DNA of 64,000 nt from Penumbrarchaeum sp964445525 (GCA_964445525.1 CAYULA010000005.1:47974-111973); one strand, 5' to 3'; shown: positions 51,629-60,958, counted from the stretch's first letter. Numbers and translations are program-made. The notes: generated by a model from the letters alone, not told the origin.

Positions 51629-52299
51629 TGGCGCCCAAAGCCGTGGTCCTCTTGAGCGGGGGACTGGATTCATCCACCGTTCTTGCCATGACCAAGGATA
51701 AAGCATACGATATATTTGCCCTCACTCTGATCTACGGTCAGAGGCATGAGAAGGAAATGGAAAGTGCCGTATCGGTTGCCGATTCCCTGGGAGTCAAGGA
51801 GCACAGGGTGATGGAACTTCCGGAGGGCCTTTTCTCCGGTTCCTCTCTTACATTCGATTCGGAGGTTCCTTTAAACGGAGAAAATGAAAACAAAATACCT
51901 TCCACCTATGTTCCGGCCAGAAACCTGGTTTTCCTATCGATTGCCGTAAGCTGGGCGGAGGCCCTCGATGCTGAAACCGTATTCATTGGGGTGAACGAGG
52001 TGGATTATTCCGGGTATCCGGACTGCAGGCCGGAATTCATCGAGGCTTTCATTAAAGCGCAGGAACTTGCAACAAAGAGAGGCGTCGAGGGTGATCCGAT
52101 AAGGATAGTAACACCGATAATGGAGATGTCAAAATCGGAAATAATCAGGACCGGAACCTCCCTGGGACTCGATTACGGTCTGACTTGGTCCTGCTACAGG
52201 GGAGGAGTCAAGGCCTGTGGAAGATGTGACTCCTGCAGGTTCCGTTTGAAGGGATTCAGGGAAGCAGGTTTGGAGGACCCGCTTGAATATGAGGAATGA
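51628..52299 (+). CDS. queC: 7-cyano-7-deazaguanine synthase
   Basis: A 223-aa ATP-dependent enzyme that turns 7-carboxy-7-deazaguanine into preQ0, the base that archaea insert at tRNA position 15 to make archaeosine. The PP-loop motif is VVLLSGGLDSST, followed by TLIYGQRHEKE, PARNLVFLS, VNEVDYSGYPDCRPEFIEA and the zinc site CYRGGVKACGRCDSCRFR. There are two possible ATGs (51625 and 51628) behind GGGGGAG. The second has better spacing. It overlaps queD upstream, and its stop overlaps the queE start. Confidence 0.94.
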   Translation: MAPKAVVLLSGGLDSSTVLAMTKDKAYDIFALTLIYGQRHEKEMESAVSVADSLGVKEHRVMELPEGLFSGSSLTFDSEVPLNGENENKIPSTYVPARNLVFLSIAVSWAEALDAETVFIGVNEVDYSGYPDCRPEFIEAFIKAQELATKRGVEGDPIRIVTPIMEMSKSEIIRTGTSLGLDYGLTWSCYRGGVKACGRCDSCRFRLKGFREAGLEDPLEYEE

Positions 52300-52985
52300 A
52301 AATGGACCTTGTTGTAAATGAGATATTCACTTCAATACAGGGTGAGGGCATCCACACCGGTCTTGTGACGACCTTCGTCAGACTTGCAGGCTGCGATCTC
52401 AGATGCAGGTGGTGCGATACACCATATGCTTTAAGCCTGAAAGACGGAAAACCCATGTCCACAGATGAGGTCCTGGAAGAAATCAGATCGGGTGGAACCG
52501 ATCTTGTCTGTATTACCGGGGGGGAACCTCTCTTCCAGAAGGAAACAGCCACTCTGGTAGATCAATTGCTTGATTCAGGTTTTATTGTGGATATCGAGAC
52601 GAACGGTGCAAATGATGTGTCGATCCTGTCCCTGGAAGAAAGATCTCTTTTTTTATCCGTGGATGTCAAACCGCCCTCATCCGGTGAATCGGATGGTTTT
52701 CTGATTTCCAATCTTGACCATATGAGGGGTGATGATCAGCTCAAATTCATAGTAAAGGATGAAAAAGACCTTGATTTTACAATGGATTTCCTAAGTAAAC
52801 ATCTCCCGAAATGCAATATCATAATCGCTCCGTGCTCCAATGAAGGTGGAGACAAGATTGCCGAGAGGATTATCGGGGAAATGAAAAATTGTCAAGCAGA
52901 AGCTTTCAGGAATGTCTTGAAAAGAATCAGAGTCATGATCCAGACCCACAAGGTTTTGTGGGAACCTGATCTCAGAGGGGTTTGA
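52296..52985 (+). CDS. queE: 7-carboxy-7-deazaguanine synthase
   Basis: A 229-aa radical-SAM enzyme that contracts the ring of 6-carboxy-tetrahydropterin. The NEIFTSIQGEGIHTG opening, the CDLRCRWCDTPYA cluster motif (CxxxCxxC) and CITGGEPLFQ are typical. Length is normal. ATG 52296 overlaps the queC stop (ATGA), completing a queD-queC-queE unit in which every junction overlaps. A hairpin follows the stop. Confidence 0.93.
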   Translation: MKMDLVVNEIFTSIQGEGIHTGLVTTFVRLAGCDLRCRWCDTPYALSLKDGKPMSTDEVLEEIRSGGTDLVCITGGEPLFQKETATLVDQLLDSGFIVDIETNGANDVSILSLEERSLFLSVDVKPPSSGESDGFLISNLDHMRGDDQLKFIVKDEKDLDFTMDFLSKHLPKCNIIIAPCSNEGGDKIAERIIGEMKNCQAEAFRNVLKRIRVMIQTHKVLWEPDLRGV

Positions 52986-52992
52986 TTACGCT

Positions 52993-53016
52993 ATTGTTCA
53001 CCGAATAGTGAACAAT
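52993..53016. terminator. Bidirectional terminator between queE and zpr1
   Basis: Perfect 9-bp stem ATTGTTCAC / GTGAACAAT with a six-base loop in the 47-bp gap between the convergent genes. T-rich sequence follows only weakly on the + side. Confidence 0.5.
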
Positions 53017-53032
53017 TGCCTGTTTCGATAAT

Positions 53033-53644
53033 CTACCGGTAAAGGCTTTTCATAAGAGAGAGAATTTCCTCTTCGGTGAGTTCCTCTTTCTGAACCTTAC
53101 CGTTATCATCGACAAGAGCAGAGTTACCCTGAGGGTCCTCTATGATGATGGTAAAATGCCCGTCCTCCGATATATTCCCATTCGTGGCCCTCTCTATTCT
53201 CCGGGATAGGTCCTCTGCCTTCTTCAATCTCTCCCGGGCATCAGTGAGTTCCTGGCTTCTCTCTTTGAGGTCCCTTTTCACCTGTTCGAGAATTCCCAGA
53301 ACCCTTTGAAGCACTCCCTCAACATTGGAGATGTATCCCTCATGTGCGCTTCCAGGCTGTATTGTTACACCAAGCTCGGGTATCATGATCGTTGATGTGG
53401 AGGACCTTATCACCCTGATAAGCAGATCCTCCTCCCGGGAGATGGTTGCTCGAAATCTGGCCGGGGTCCTCTCTTCCACAGGAAGAACATCCGTTGACCT
53501 GAATCCGCACTGGGAACAGATCAATGTGGATATCACTACCTCCCCGAAATGGGGGATGGCGCTCTCTTCCGTGGTTATTCTGAGGCCCGCCTTCCCGCAT
53601 CCGGGGCAGGCAGGCTGGGGTGTGTCACCCATCTGCATCATCAA
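53033..53644 (-). CDS. zpr1: ZPR1-type zinc-finger protein
   Basis: A 203-aa archaeal ZPR1-domain protein. The CxxC...CSQCGF ribbon (PACPGCGKAG near residue 13, LICSQCGFRSTDV near 42) and the following beta-barrel segment (RATISREEDLLIRVIRSSTSTIMIPELGVTIQPGS) are diagnostic. Eukaryotic ZPR1 is a chaperone for elongation factor eEF1A. A link of the archaeal form with EF-1A is plausible but unproven. The middle is coiled coil (about 118-150). It follows sepF by 12 bp on the same strand, so both are probably translated from one mRNA. Confidence 0.88.
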   Translation of the reverse strand: MMMQMGDTPQPACPGCGKAGLRITTEESAIPHFGEVVISTLICSQCGFRSTDVLPVEERTPARFRATISREEDLLIRVIRSSTSTIMIPELGVTIQPGSAHEGYISNVEGVLQRVLGILEQVKRDLKERSQELTDARERLKKAEDLSRRIERATNGNISEDGHFTIIIEDPQGNSALVDDNGKVQKEELTEEEILSLMKSLYR

Positions 53645-53656
53645 CCGAAAAAGTAT

Positions 53657-54058
53657 CTACATCCTGCCTTTCTGGAGCCTCTTCATCTTCTTCTTGTCGA
53701 TGGAGAATCCCTTCGGAGCAACTATGAGCAGGTTCTGTGATATTCCTGCTATGTCTCCCTGTATGTCCTCCACGACCCTCTTGAGTTCCGTTATGGTCCT
53801 CTTCAGTTCCAGGTCGTCGTTGGCTATGGGAGTGAAATCCAAAACCAGGATGTTGCCCTCGTATACCAGGTTCGAAAGCTCCGGTATCTGTCTGTATCCG
53901 TCAATATCTGCAAACTTTATGAAGGGACCTCCAGACTTCCTTGCGGTTTCCGTTGCCCCGCCCTTGAGGAGTCCCAGATCGATATAACCTCTTCCAGTTC
54001 TCAATTCGTCTACCGGGTATTCCTCCTCCGGCTCTGCTCTCTTTCTGAACCAACCCAT
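53657..54058 (-). CDS. sepF: SepF-like cell-division protein
   Basis: A 133-aa archaeal SepF (DUF552). The N-terminal MGWFRKR forms a short amphipathic membrane-binding stretch. The core from about residue 45 has FIKFADIDGYRQIPELSNLVYEGNILVLDFTPI and ends IAPKGFSIDKKK, as in archaeal SepF, which anchors FtsZ2 or FtsZ1 to the membrane. No ftsZ gene lies in this window. It lies downstream of the large propeller surface protein (146 bp) and just before zpr1. A TATA box lies at about 54117-54126. Confidence 0.88.
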   Translation of the reverse strand: MGWFRKRAEPEEEYPVDELRTGRGYIDLGLLKGGATETARKSGGPFIKFADIDGYRQIPELSNLVYEGNILVLDFTPIANDDLELKRTITELKRVVEDIQGDIAGISQNLLIVAPKGFSIDKKKMKRLQKGRM

Positions 54059-54113
54059 CTTCTATCCCTCCATTACGGGAATCATTACTATTCTTTCAGG
54101 GGATTTGGCTCTA

Positions 54114-54126
54114 TTATTAAATACTT
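54114..54126 (-). promoter_or_regulatory. TATA box of sepF-zpr1
   Basis: On the - strand AAGTATTTAATAA, about 56-68 bp before the sepF ATG. It separates sepF from the upstream surface-protein gene. Confidence 0.45.
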
Positions 54127-54143
54127 TATCCCCTGCTAAGTGT

Positions 54144-54204
54144 AAATATCGAATGTACCGGAAATACTGGACTGGCCAAATATCAGTCCGTGTTTTCGAT
54201 ATTT
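54144..54204 (-). terminator. Nested hairpin after the surface-protein gene
   Basis: An outer 10-bp stem (AAATATCGAA 54144-54153 with TTCGATATTT 54195-54204) encloses an inner 6-bp stem (GGACTG 54169-54174 with CAGTCC 54184-54189). It begins immediately after the stop codon. It may terminate transcription or shape the 3' end. Confidence 0.45.
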
Positions 54205-57200
54205 TCATTCATCATCTTTTTCCGGAAGGTTCACTGCCGGAGGGGGAGGCGGAACATCTCCTGAATGTGGAGGTCCAGCAGAGGGAATGTCCTCCACCTG
54301 CATTGATTCTCCCATGACAGGTCCTTCCTGAACGTCGGCTTTTTGAAGAGGATCCTCGGGGATCTCGATCTCCTGATCGGGCATCTCCTCCTTGGGTATG
54401 TTCAACGGCTGGAAGATCTCATCGATCTTATCGAGATTCTCTCCACCCGCTGACTGATCCTCCACCTCGAGCTGGGAGTAGTCCACTCCTTGATCGAGAC
54501 CGGCTCCCGTCTCCTGGATGAACTCATCCATTGATTTCTTGGAAGCTTTGATCGCCTCCTGGCGCTGTCTCTCAAGCTCCTCTGCCTGCTTCTTCTCTTC
54601 ACTCTTGCGATAAAGCAGGAAACCCCCCACGATCAGACCTATCACCACAAGGATTATCACCGCTATCAGGACGAAGATCAGAGGAGATGTCTTTTCTTCC
54701 TCGTTCTTGAATTTGACGGTGATGGTCTCCACATCGGAATACACGGCCCCGTCCCAGGCCCTTACCTGTATGATGTACTCGCCGTCATCGTAGCGTTTCG
54801 TATCAACGTCATAGGACCATCTTCCCTCCGAGAAGAGCCCCTCCGTCCAGTTATTGTCGCCAACCTTTACCTCCACTTTTTTAACATCCGAAGGTGAAAG
54901 AAGCAGTTCTCCGCCTATCTGGACCTTGCCTTTTAGGGTCTTTCCATCCTCCAGACCCTGAATCGAGAAGGTCCATGATCTTTCCGCTCTTTCGACCTCG
55001 AGTGTGTAATTATAATAGAGAGCAAAGACAGTGGATGTCACCTTTATGGAGAGATTGTGATCCCCGATCTGATCGACATCCGGCGTCCAGGTCAGGTTCT
55101 GTGTAACATCGTCGTACTCCATGCCCTCGGGACTTTCCACGATCTCGATCTCAATCCTGTGGTCCTCATCGTCAACCACATCCACACTGAAGGACCATTC
55201 CTCTGTATCGAATAATTCGGTCTCGGGCTGTTCAGCCAGGAATGGCGGTGTATCTGTGAAGGTCGTATTCAACGTGAAGGTCAGGTCTGTAACAAGTCCG
55301 TCCTGATCCCTGGCCCTGACCACGAACTCCACCGGTGCGGGGTAATGCTGGGGAGGGGTCCAGGAGAATAGACCCGTCTGGACGTCTATACCGGCTCCCT
55401 GGACGGGAAATACTATGATATAGGTGACCCTGTCTCCAGGATCGGGATCCACAGCGGAGAAATTATGTGTGAACGTGGTCCCAAGAAGAACCTCCGTCGA
55501 AGGGTCCGGAGCCGGGCTCATGAAAACGGGAGCGTCGGGCTCATTTCTGACCTCCAGCGGGAATGTATAATATCTCCCGTCTTTTCCGTCTGAGAGGATG
55601 ATGGTGTAGTTCCAGAAACCGACCTCCCATTTGTTGGGTTTCCAGGATACTGTGCCAGTCTCGTATGCAATGGTCATGTTTTGTGGACAATTATCAAAAT
55701 CAAGTGTTATGTTGATGTCATCGTCCTCGTCGTCCACCATCGAGGGCGAATAGATGAAAAGTGAATCCTGGAGTATGAACTCTGACGGCATCTGGGTGAT
55801 TGCGGGTGCATCATTGACCTCGTCAACGACCAGGTTTATTCCGGTATAGATGAATGTACCGTTCATGTCGTCCTTTACGGTAAAGATAAGCTGCGCCTCT
55901 CCCGACCAGTTCTTCCCAAGATCATCTGTTTTGTTTCTCAGATCTACTCCGAGATATCTATGGTTGTGGATATAGGCGTCTATATACTTCTCCTTGGTTC
56001 CCTCCACGATCACGGAGATGTTGAGATAAGGATCATTTGTCCTGTTATCCTCGAATACCTTGTATAGATCGTATACCATGTCATTTGAATAATCCTCTGG
56101 AACATGGATATCTCCGGGATCGTTCTCAACGAATGGAACCTCATCTATTTCGATATCAAAGGATTCTATCATGAATTTTCCTGGCGTCTTGGCCGACACG
56201 GAGAGTGTAACAGGAACGAACTTCTGCCCGTTTATTATCTCCATCGACCCGTCATAATTTTCTATGAAATTGTTCATGTTTGCCTCTAATTCATCGAAGA
56301 CCACGGTTTCCTCGTACCTGATGTCGAAGTTGGTAAGATTGAACAGGCTCGATCCTTCCTTGCCATTGGAGGCTATGGAATCGAATGTGATGTCAACGAA
56401 CACGAATCCTTCGAAATCCGAAGAATAATCAGGCGCGGTATTTTTTATGTATGTATCGATCGCTCCTGAAAGGTCGCCCGATGACACCGTTTTGTTCAAG
56501 TTATCATTTTCATAGGTCCAGACAGTATTGCCCCCCACCTTGATGGAGGGGGTGTTGTCCGGAAGGTAGTCAAGATCGTAATACTCGAAGAGATATGCGA
56601 TTCCAGCTCCGGTGGATGATGATCCCGAAAACTGCGGGGCACCAACTATGGGATCGGAGAATATATCATTGTCTGGTAGGAGCGGCCCTCTCAGATTGGC
56701 GATTCCAACAGCATATCCGAACCTGTCACCCTCGGATCCTCTCTGTTCAAGTTCCTTCCAGACGGTGGATCCGGACCTCTTCATCACAACAACGGTTCCC
56801 TTGGTCGAGGAAGTTCCGGGAGCTCCCACTATGATCTCGTTGACATCGTCATCATCCATATCACCGTGGGAGAAGCTGGTTCCGAAACCAACTATCCTCT
56901 TACCGGGAGAAAGTGAGAGATCCAGGGTGGCATCCACTTCGGAGCCGCCGTCGTAGAGCAGGATGGAACCCGCGGTTGATGTGGGAACTCCTATTCCCAG
57001 GGTTTCCACGCCCGTTCCCGTGTCTCCCAGAAATTCTATCTTTGAGAAGGTGGACCTTCCTGAATCGGAAAGAGGATCGAATATTGCATCAGCAATGAGG
57101 TCCCAGTCGGTTCCTCCCAGGTATAGCCTCACGTAATCATCCGAGGCAACGGCAAGGTCATCGACACCGTCATTGTTGAAGTCACCAACGGTCATATCCC

Positions 57201-58287
57201 TTCCGAAATGAAGCTCTCCTTCGGTACCGTTCAAGACAGTGATCAGTGTTGAAGATGTACTGGTCACCTCGAAGAAGTAGACGCTTCCCTTCTGGCCAAG
57301 GGAATCGGGAGCTCCTACGAATATCTCCTTGTGATCATCGTCATCGAGATCACAGGCCTCGACATCCGCCCCGAACATCTCCTGGCTTGTGTTGCCCACC
57401 ATCTCGATATCGGGGCTTATCTGTGTTACGCCCGGTGTATAGGAAAAGACCTGGACCGTTCCCGGATTCTGGAATTCATCCCTGGGAGCTCCAATCGCCA
57501 CCGCGTTCCTGGAGTTGTCCGGATATTGAAAAACATCGGATATGGATGTGCCGAAGTAGGCGTTGGTTTGTGTAGTTGAGGCGAATACGGTAGGAACGGT
57601 CGGAAGCTGCGGAAGAGGATAGGAGAGATGATAAACCCTTCCGGCTCCAACGTTATCATGGGGAGCGCTTACCAGAACCTCATCAATACCGTCACCGTTG
57701 GTATCCCCCAGTACCTTGATGACCTCCCCAAAATGGCCCCCTGTACTGACAAGAGTGGTATTTGTCACATTGAACTCTTTTGCCCTCTGGGAGCTGTTGA
57801 TATCGATGGTAGCACTGGTAACGGTGGCGTTCTTGGGTAAGGAGAATCTGAGTTTCGAGGCTCCGGCGAGGGTATCCACAGAAGCGAATCTCATGCCATC
57901 GGTGGTCTGATAGTTTCTTCCCCAGGCTCCCTGGAATACTATCTCCTCGTTGTTGAATTCGTATTCCCTGTCTCCCTTGGCGAAATTGATTGCAACATCC
58001 TCGGGATAGTCCCTTCCACCCTCGGTCAGAGGATGGACCGAAACCGACATGCTTGCCGAAAGGACCGTTGCTCCTGCGGGAACCGGATGAAAGTAGGATG
58101 AATTGAATTTCCTGTTCTCGGTTATCGGTATGGTGGTTCCCTCGGTTATGTGGAATTCGTCTCCTTCCTCCCTTGCGGGGATTTCCGGTTCATTATCAGC
58201 CGCCGAGCGGGGAATAATGAACATTCCTGGCACGATCAGCGACAGTGTCAGGATTATCATTCCTATTATCTTCAGGGCTCTCATCAT
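54205..58287 (-). CDS. Large surface protein: FG-GAP propeller, Ig-like domains, membrane anchor, cytoplasmic tail
   Basis: A 1360-aa exported protein. A signal peptide occupies residues 1-30. An integrin-type beta-propeller follows, with seven repeats carrying calcium loops such as DTNGDGIDEVLVSAP and DFNNDGVDDLAVAS. Several cadherin- or Ig-like domains occupy the second half (EVNDAPAI, EPDAPVFMSPAP, DTPPFLAEQPE), then a chitin-type Ig end. One helix (PLIFVLIAVIILVVIGLIVGGF, about 1185-1210) is followed by a cytoplasmic tail of about 150 residues with an alpha-helical basic start, acidic middle and PPPPP near the end. The tail makes it more than an S-layer protein. It is encoded just upstream of sepF. 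The start may be either of two adjacent ATGs. Confidence 0.82.
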   Translation of the reverse strand: MMRALKIIGMIILTLSLIVPGMFIIPRSAADNEPEIPAREEGDEFHITEGTTIPITENRKFNSSYFHPVPAGATVLSASMSVSVHPLTEGGRDYPEDVAINFAKGDREYEFNNEEIVFQGAWGRNYQTTDGMRFASVDTLAGASKLRFSLPKNATVTSATIDINSSQRAKEFNVTNTTLVSTGGHFGEVIKVLGDTNGDGIDEVLVSAPHDNVGAGRVYHLSYPLPQLPTVPTVFASTTQTNAYFGTSISDVFQYPDNSRNAVAIGAPRDEFQNPGTVQVFSYTPGVTQISPDIEMVGNTSQEMFGADVEACDLDDDDHKEIFVGAPDSLGQKGSVYFFEVTSTSSTLITVLNGTEGELHFGRDMTVGDFNNDGVDDLAVASDDYVRLYLGGTDWDLIADAIFDPLSDSGRSTFSKIEFLGDTGTGVETLGIGVPTSTAGSILLYDGGSEVDATLDLSLSPGKRIVGFGTSFSHGDMDDDDVNEIIVGAPGTSSTKGTVVVMKRSGSTVWKELEQRGSEGDRFGYAVGIANLRGPLLPDNDIFSDPIVGAPQFSGSSSTGAGIAYLFEYYDLDYLPDNTPSIKVGGNTVWTYENDNLNKTVSSGDLSGAIDTYIKNTAPDYSSDFEGFVFVDITFDSIASNGKEGSSLFNLTNFDIRYEETVVFDELEANMNNFIENYDGSMEIINGQKFVPVTLSVSAKTPGKFMIESFDIEIDEVPFVENDPGDIHVPEDYSNDMVYDLYKVFEDNRTNDPYLNISVIVEGTKEKYIDAYIHNHRYLGVDLRNKTDDLGKNWSGEAQLIFTVKDDMNGTFIYTGINLVVDEVNDAPAITQMPSEFILQDSLFIYSPSMVDDEDDDINITLDFDNCPQNMTIAYETGTVSWKPNKWEVGFWNYTIILSDGKDGRYYTFPLEVRNEPDAPVFMSPAPDPSTEVLLGTTFTHNFSAVDPDPGDRVTYIIVFPVQGAGIDVQTGLFSWTPPQHYPAPVEFVVRARDQDGLVTDLTFTLNTTFTDTPPFLAEQPETELFDTEEWSFSVDVVDDEDHRIEIEIVESPEGMEYDDVTQNLTWTPDVDQIGDHNLSIKVTSTVFALYYNYTLEVERAERSWTFSIQGLEDGKTLKGKVQIGGELLLSPSDVKKVEVKVGDNNWTEGLFSEGRWSYDVDTKRYDDGEYIIQVRAWDGAVYSDVETITVKFKNEEEKTSPLIFVLIAVIILVVIGLIVGGFLLYRKSEEKKQAEELERQRQEAIKASKKSMDEFIQETGAGLDQGVDYSQLEVEDQSAGGENLDKIDEIFQPLNIPKEEMPDQEIEIPEDPLQKADVQEGPVMGESMQVEDIPSAGPPHSGDVPPPPPAVNLPEKDDE

Positions 58288-58404
58288 ATGTACCCCCTTG
58301 AGGTATGCAGAGGCCGATTATGACATCATCTCTATTTATTCTTTCCAATTTCCAGACACCGCCACATTTATCATCTTCGCACTTATCCGGATAAGGGTAC
58401 TTTC

Positions 58405-59244
58405 ATGAAGATGAGACTTCAGTGCATGCCCTGCTTTGTAAAACAGGTTCTCATGGAATTCTCCGGATCCAGTATGCGAGAAAATGAAAAGGAGCGGGCT
58501 ATGAGAAGAGCTCTGAAGATACTGTCCGAGATCGACTATGACCTTCCGCCGGTAGGTGTATCCCTTGTCCTCCACGGGGAATTGATGAAACTCGGGGTGT
58601 CCGAGGATCCCTATCATGACCTCAAAGTGGAATCCAACGAAAAAACACTCGAGATACTGAATGAACTGAAGGATATGGTTGATTCTTCGGATGAAAGAAT
58701 AGAGATGGCGGCCAAGATAGCCATCGCGGGCAACGTTGTGGATTACGGTGCCGCAAATCAGCTGGATCTGAAAGCTACCCTTGAAAATGCCATGGAAAGG
58801 GGAATGAAGATAGATGATACAGGGGAGTTCAAGGAAGATCTCTCGAAAGCAGACACTGCCTCCTATTACCTCGACAATTCGGGGGAAGCCGTCCTTGACG
58901 GACTCTTCATGAGGGAGATGATCGAATTCAACCCGAACCTCAGGATCACCGCATATGCGAAGAAGGTCCCGCTTTTGAACGATGTAACGGTTGATGATTG
59001 CATGAAGGCGGGGATCAATGATATCCCCGGTGTTGATATAAAGGCCCTGGATGAGGAAGGATGGGCGACCCCTGAGACTGTAAAGACAAACGGAGGGGAC
59101 ATTATAATATCCAAGGGCCAGGGCAATTATGAAAGCCTTTCGGAGGTAGGAGGAATCTACTTTCTCCTGGTTGTGAAATATGGAATAATTCATAAGGAAC
59201 TCGGTGCCTCCATAGGCGAAATGGTTTTCAAGAGGTCATATTGA
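58405..59244 (+). CDS. DUF89 (ARMT1-like) metal-dependent phosphatase
   Basis: A 279-aa archaeal DUF89 protein. N-terminal CMPCFVKQ and then AGNVVDYGAANQLDL, YYLDNSGEAVLDGLFMREM and IISKGQGNYESLSE carry the conserved Asp, Asn and Glu residues that bind the metal. The family removes phosphate from harmful sugar-phosphate and phosphopantetheine side products (damage control), with substrate varying. Length is normal for the archaeal form. It is divergent from the large surface-protein gene and followed after 9 bp by a CPBP protease gene, probably on the same mRNA. Confidence 0.85.
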   Translation: MKMRLQCMPCFVKQVLMEFSGSSMRENEKERAMRRALKILSEIDYDLPPVGVSLVLHGELMKLGVSEDPYHDLKVESNEKTLEILNELKDMVDSSDERIEMAAKIAIAGNVVDYGAANQLDLKATLENAMERGMKIDDTGEFKEDLSKADTASYYLDNSGEAVLDGLFMREMIEFNPNLRITAYAKKVPLLNDVTVDDCMKAGINDIPGVDIKALDEEGWATPETVKTNGGDIIISKGQGNYESLSEVGGIYFLLVVKYGIIHKELGASIGEMVFKRSY

Positions 59245-59253
59245 TAAGGTTTC

Positions 59254-60849
59254 ATGGTCACGGGGAGCCGATGGGGAGGAGTACCTCCGCCGGGAAACAA
59301 ACCGATTGTGAATCGCTGGTCATTTCTCGTTGGCCTAATAGGCGTGATACTGGTTGAATGGATTCTCTGGGCAGTTTACAGGTATCTCTCTCTTCCGATC
59401 ATCGAGAACGCATTTACCAGACTCGGTTTCCTGTTTCATATTCTGGCCGCTCCACTGATAGGTCTGATTCCGATTGTTGTTTACTGGAAATATATCATGA
59501 AGGAAAAAGGTCTTCCCTGGAGGTTCACCGGAAAGAACCTTTTCACATCCGTAACAGTGGGGGCGGCCTCAGCCGCGATACTGATGGTTTTGTATCAGGT
59601 GGCACAATGGGCGGTTCTGGTAATATCGGGCCAGGCCGATCCATCATCGGCCGAATTTATCTCATTGTGGAGAAGCTCCATCGTCAATGGCGATCTGGAC
59701 TGGTTCATCCTTATGACCTTCACATTTTTTTTCATAGTAGGTCCTGTGGAGGAGCTTCAGTATCGATCCTTCCTGCAGGACCAGATTGGCAGAGCCTTTA
59801 CTCCTGCCACTGGACTTCTTATCGCTTCTTCCTTGTTCGCCCTCTCCCACCTGCCGATATACATCATCGTTTACGGCCTTTCCCCCGTTCAGGTATTTTT
59901 TACCCTATGCTGGACATTCACCATGGGATCGGTTCTGGGAGTTTTCTACTTCCAGTCCAGAAATATATTGGGTCCCATCATCATGCACGGATTCTGGGAC
60001 TGGGTCCTTTCGGTTTGGGTCCTTGATGTGAGGGTAAGGGATTCCTACCTGGACCTTGGGTATGTTCAGGAGGTCCTATGGTTGGCCGCCTTGATACCAA
60101 TGGCATTGATCTCGCTGTATCTGATAAACATAATGTACTCGGCATTGTGGAAGGGGGACAGAAAAGAGAAATCATTCGGTCTGGGTCCCATTGGTTTCCT
60201 TTCTGAACCTGCTGATAGATTGGGTTCCGCCCTTTCGGGAACCTCATTTTTCAGGATGTTGAAGAAAATGGATTCCCCCCGCCTCTCATTCAATACAAGG
60301 GTCGCAAGGTCCTCGCTTTCGGTTATTATAATCGCCCTTTTGACCATGCTACTTTCCACTCCTGGAACGTTGGTGCTTGAAGGGAACCTTGTTCTGGAAG
60401 CTGGCGGAGGACCCTATTTTGAGGATTCAACATCCATTTTTTCGTATGCCGAAGGGATGTACGTGAGAGAGGGAGATACGCAAGACCTGGAAATCCTTAT
60501 GAATGAATCCTGGCTTGTTATCGGGATAAAGGCGACCATCTTCTGGGCAGATGAGAATCCACCAGGATTCAGGTTCACGAATATGCCTGATAGCTTTTCA
60601 TCAACCTTTTTACTTGACGGGAGGGAGATGGAATCCCTGGGTCCTGTCGATACAGGATCCATAATACATAACTGGGTTTCAGACCCGTTCAACGTCACCG
60701 GACATGATGCAAAATGGAGGATCACATGCGAGGATGCCGGAGATATCGAACCCATTTTCGATCCTGTGGGATTGAGGAGGAGGACCGATGAGGGTAATGA
60801 TGTAACAATATCCCTTCAGATCGAGTATATTGAAAAACCTATTATTTGA
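59254..60849 (+). CDS. CPBP-type intramembrane protease with extra C-terminal domain
   Basis: A 531-aa membrane protein. Seven to eight helices occupy the first 290 residues. The CPBP (Abi) motifs are present: the paired Glu in PVEELQYRSFLQ (about 166), the His in FALSHLP (about 205) and a His in IMHGFWDWVLS (about 246). A soluble linker of about 70 residues is followed by another helix (LSVIIIALLTMLLS, about 353) and an extracytoplasmic domain of about 160 residues that is unusual for the family. These enzymes cut prenylated or membrane proteins, and bacterial relatives give bacteriocin immunity. The start is ATG behind AAGG. Confidence 0.82.
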   Translation: MVTGSRWGGVPPPGNKPIVNRWSFLVGLIGVILVEWILWAVYRYLSLPIIENAFTRLGFLFHILAAPLIGLIPIVVYWKYIMKEKGLPWRFTGKNLFTSVTVGAASAAILMVLYQVAQWAVLVISGQADPSSAEFISLWRSSIVNGDLDWFILMTFTFFFIVGPVEELQYRSFLQDQIGRAFTPATGLLIASSLFALSHLPIYIIVYGLSPVQVFFTLCWTFTMGSVLGVFYFQSRNILGPIIMHGFWDWVLSVWVLDVRVRDSYLDLGYVQEVLWLAALIPMALISLYLINIMYSALWKGDRKEKSFGLGPIGFLSEPADRLGSALSGTSFFRMLKKMDSPRLSFNTRVARSSLSVIIIALLTMLLSTPGTLVLEGNLVLEAGGGPYFEDSTSIFSYAEGMYVREGDTQDLEILMNESWLVIGIKATIFWADENPPGFRFTNMPDSFSSTFLLDGREMESLGPVDTGSIIHNWVSDPFNVTGHDAKWRITCEDAGDIEPIFDPVGLRRRTDEGNDVTISLQIEYIEKPII

Positions 60850-60917
60850 ATGAACTCTTGACCCGTAACCAAATGCTTCGCATTTGGGGCGCCGTTGGCC
60901 TCAAATACTATCCCTGC
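60850..60917 (-). pseudogene. tRNA-Leu-like remnant on the opposite strand
   Basis: Read on the - strand from 60917, this shows GCAGGGATAG, a changed D-loop, GCCAACGGCGC, a hairpin in the place of the anticodon arm, and GGTCAAGAGTTCATTCAAA, resembling the T-arm of the real tRNA-Leu. The D-stem is broken and no 3' acceptor strand is left, so it is a decayed copy. Confidence 0.45.
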
Positions 60918-60958
60918 TTCTACAGTCATTCGTTTTCTCGCAGGGATAGCCAAGCTCG
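60866..60958 (+). repeat. 93-bp direct repeat, copy 1 (ends in a truncated tRNA-Leu 5' part)
   Basis: Matches 61035-61127 with one mismatch (period 169). It contains a hairpin CCAAATG-CTTCG-CATTTGG (60869-60887), an inverted copy of the tRNA-Leu 5' half (60888-60917), a 22-bp spacer, and the first 19 bases of tRNA-Leu (60940-60958), after which it diverges from the gene. Confidence 0.85.

Noticed and set aside
51116..53016. queDCE considered as part of a DNA-modifying (deazaguanine) defence island
   Set aside because: No dpdA, dpdB or other DNA-insertion genes are present. Archaeosine synthesis for tRNA explains the operon.
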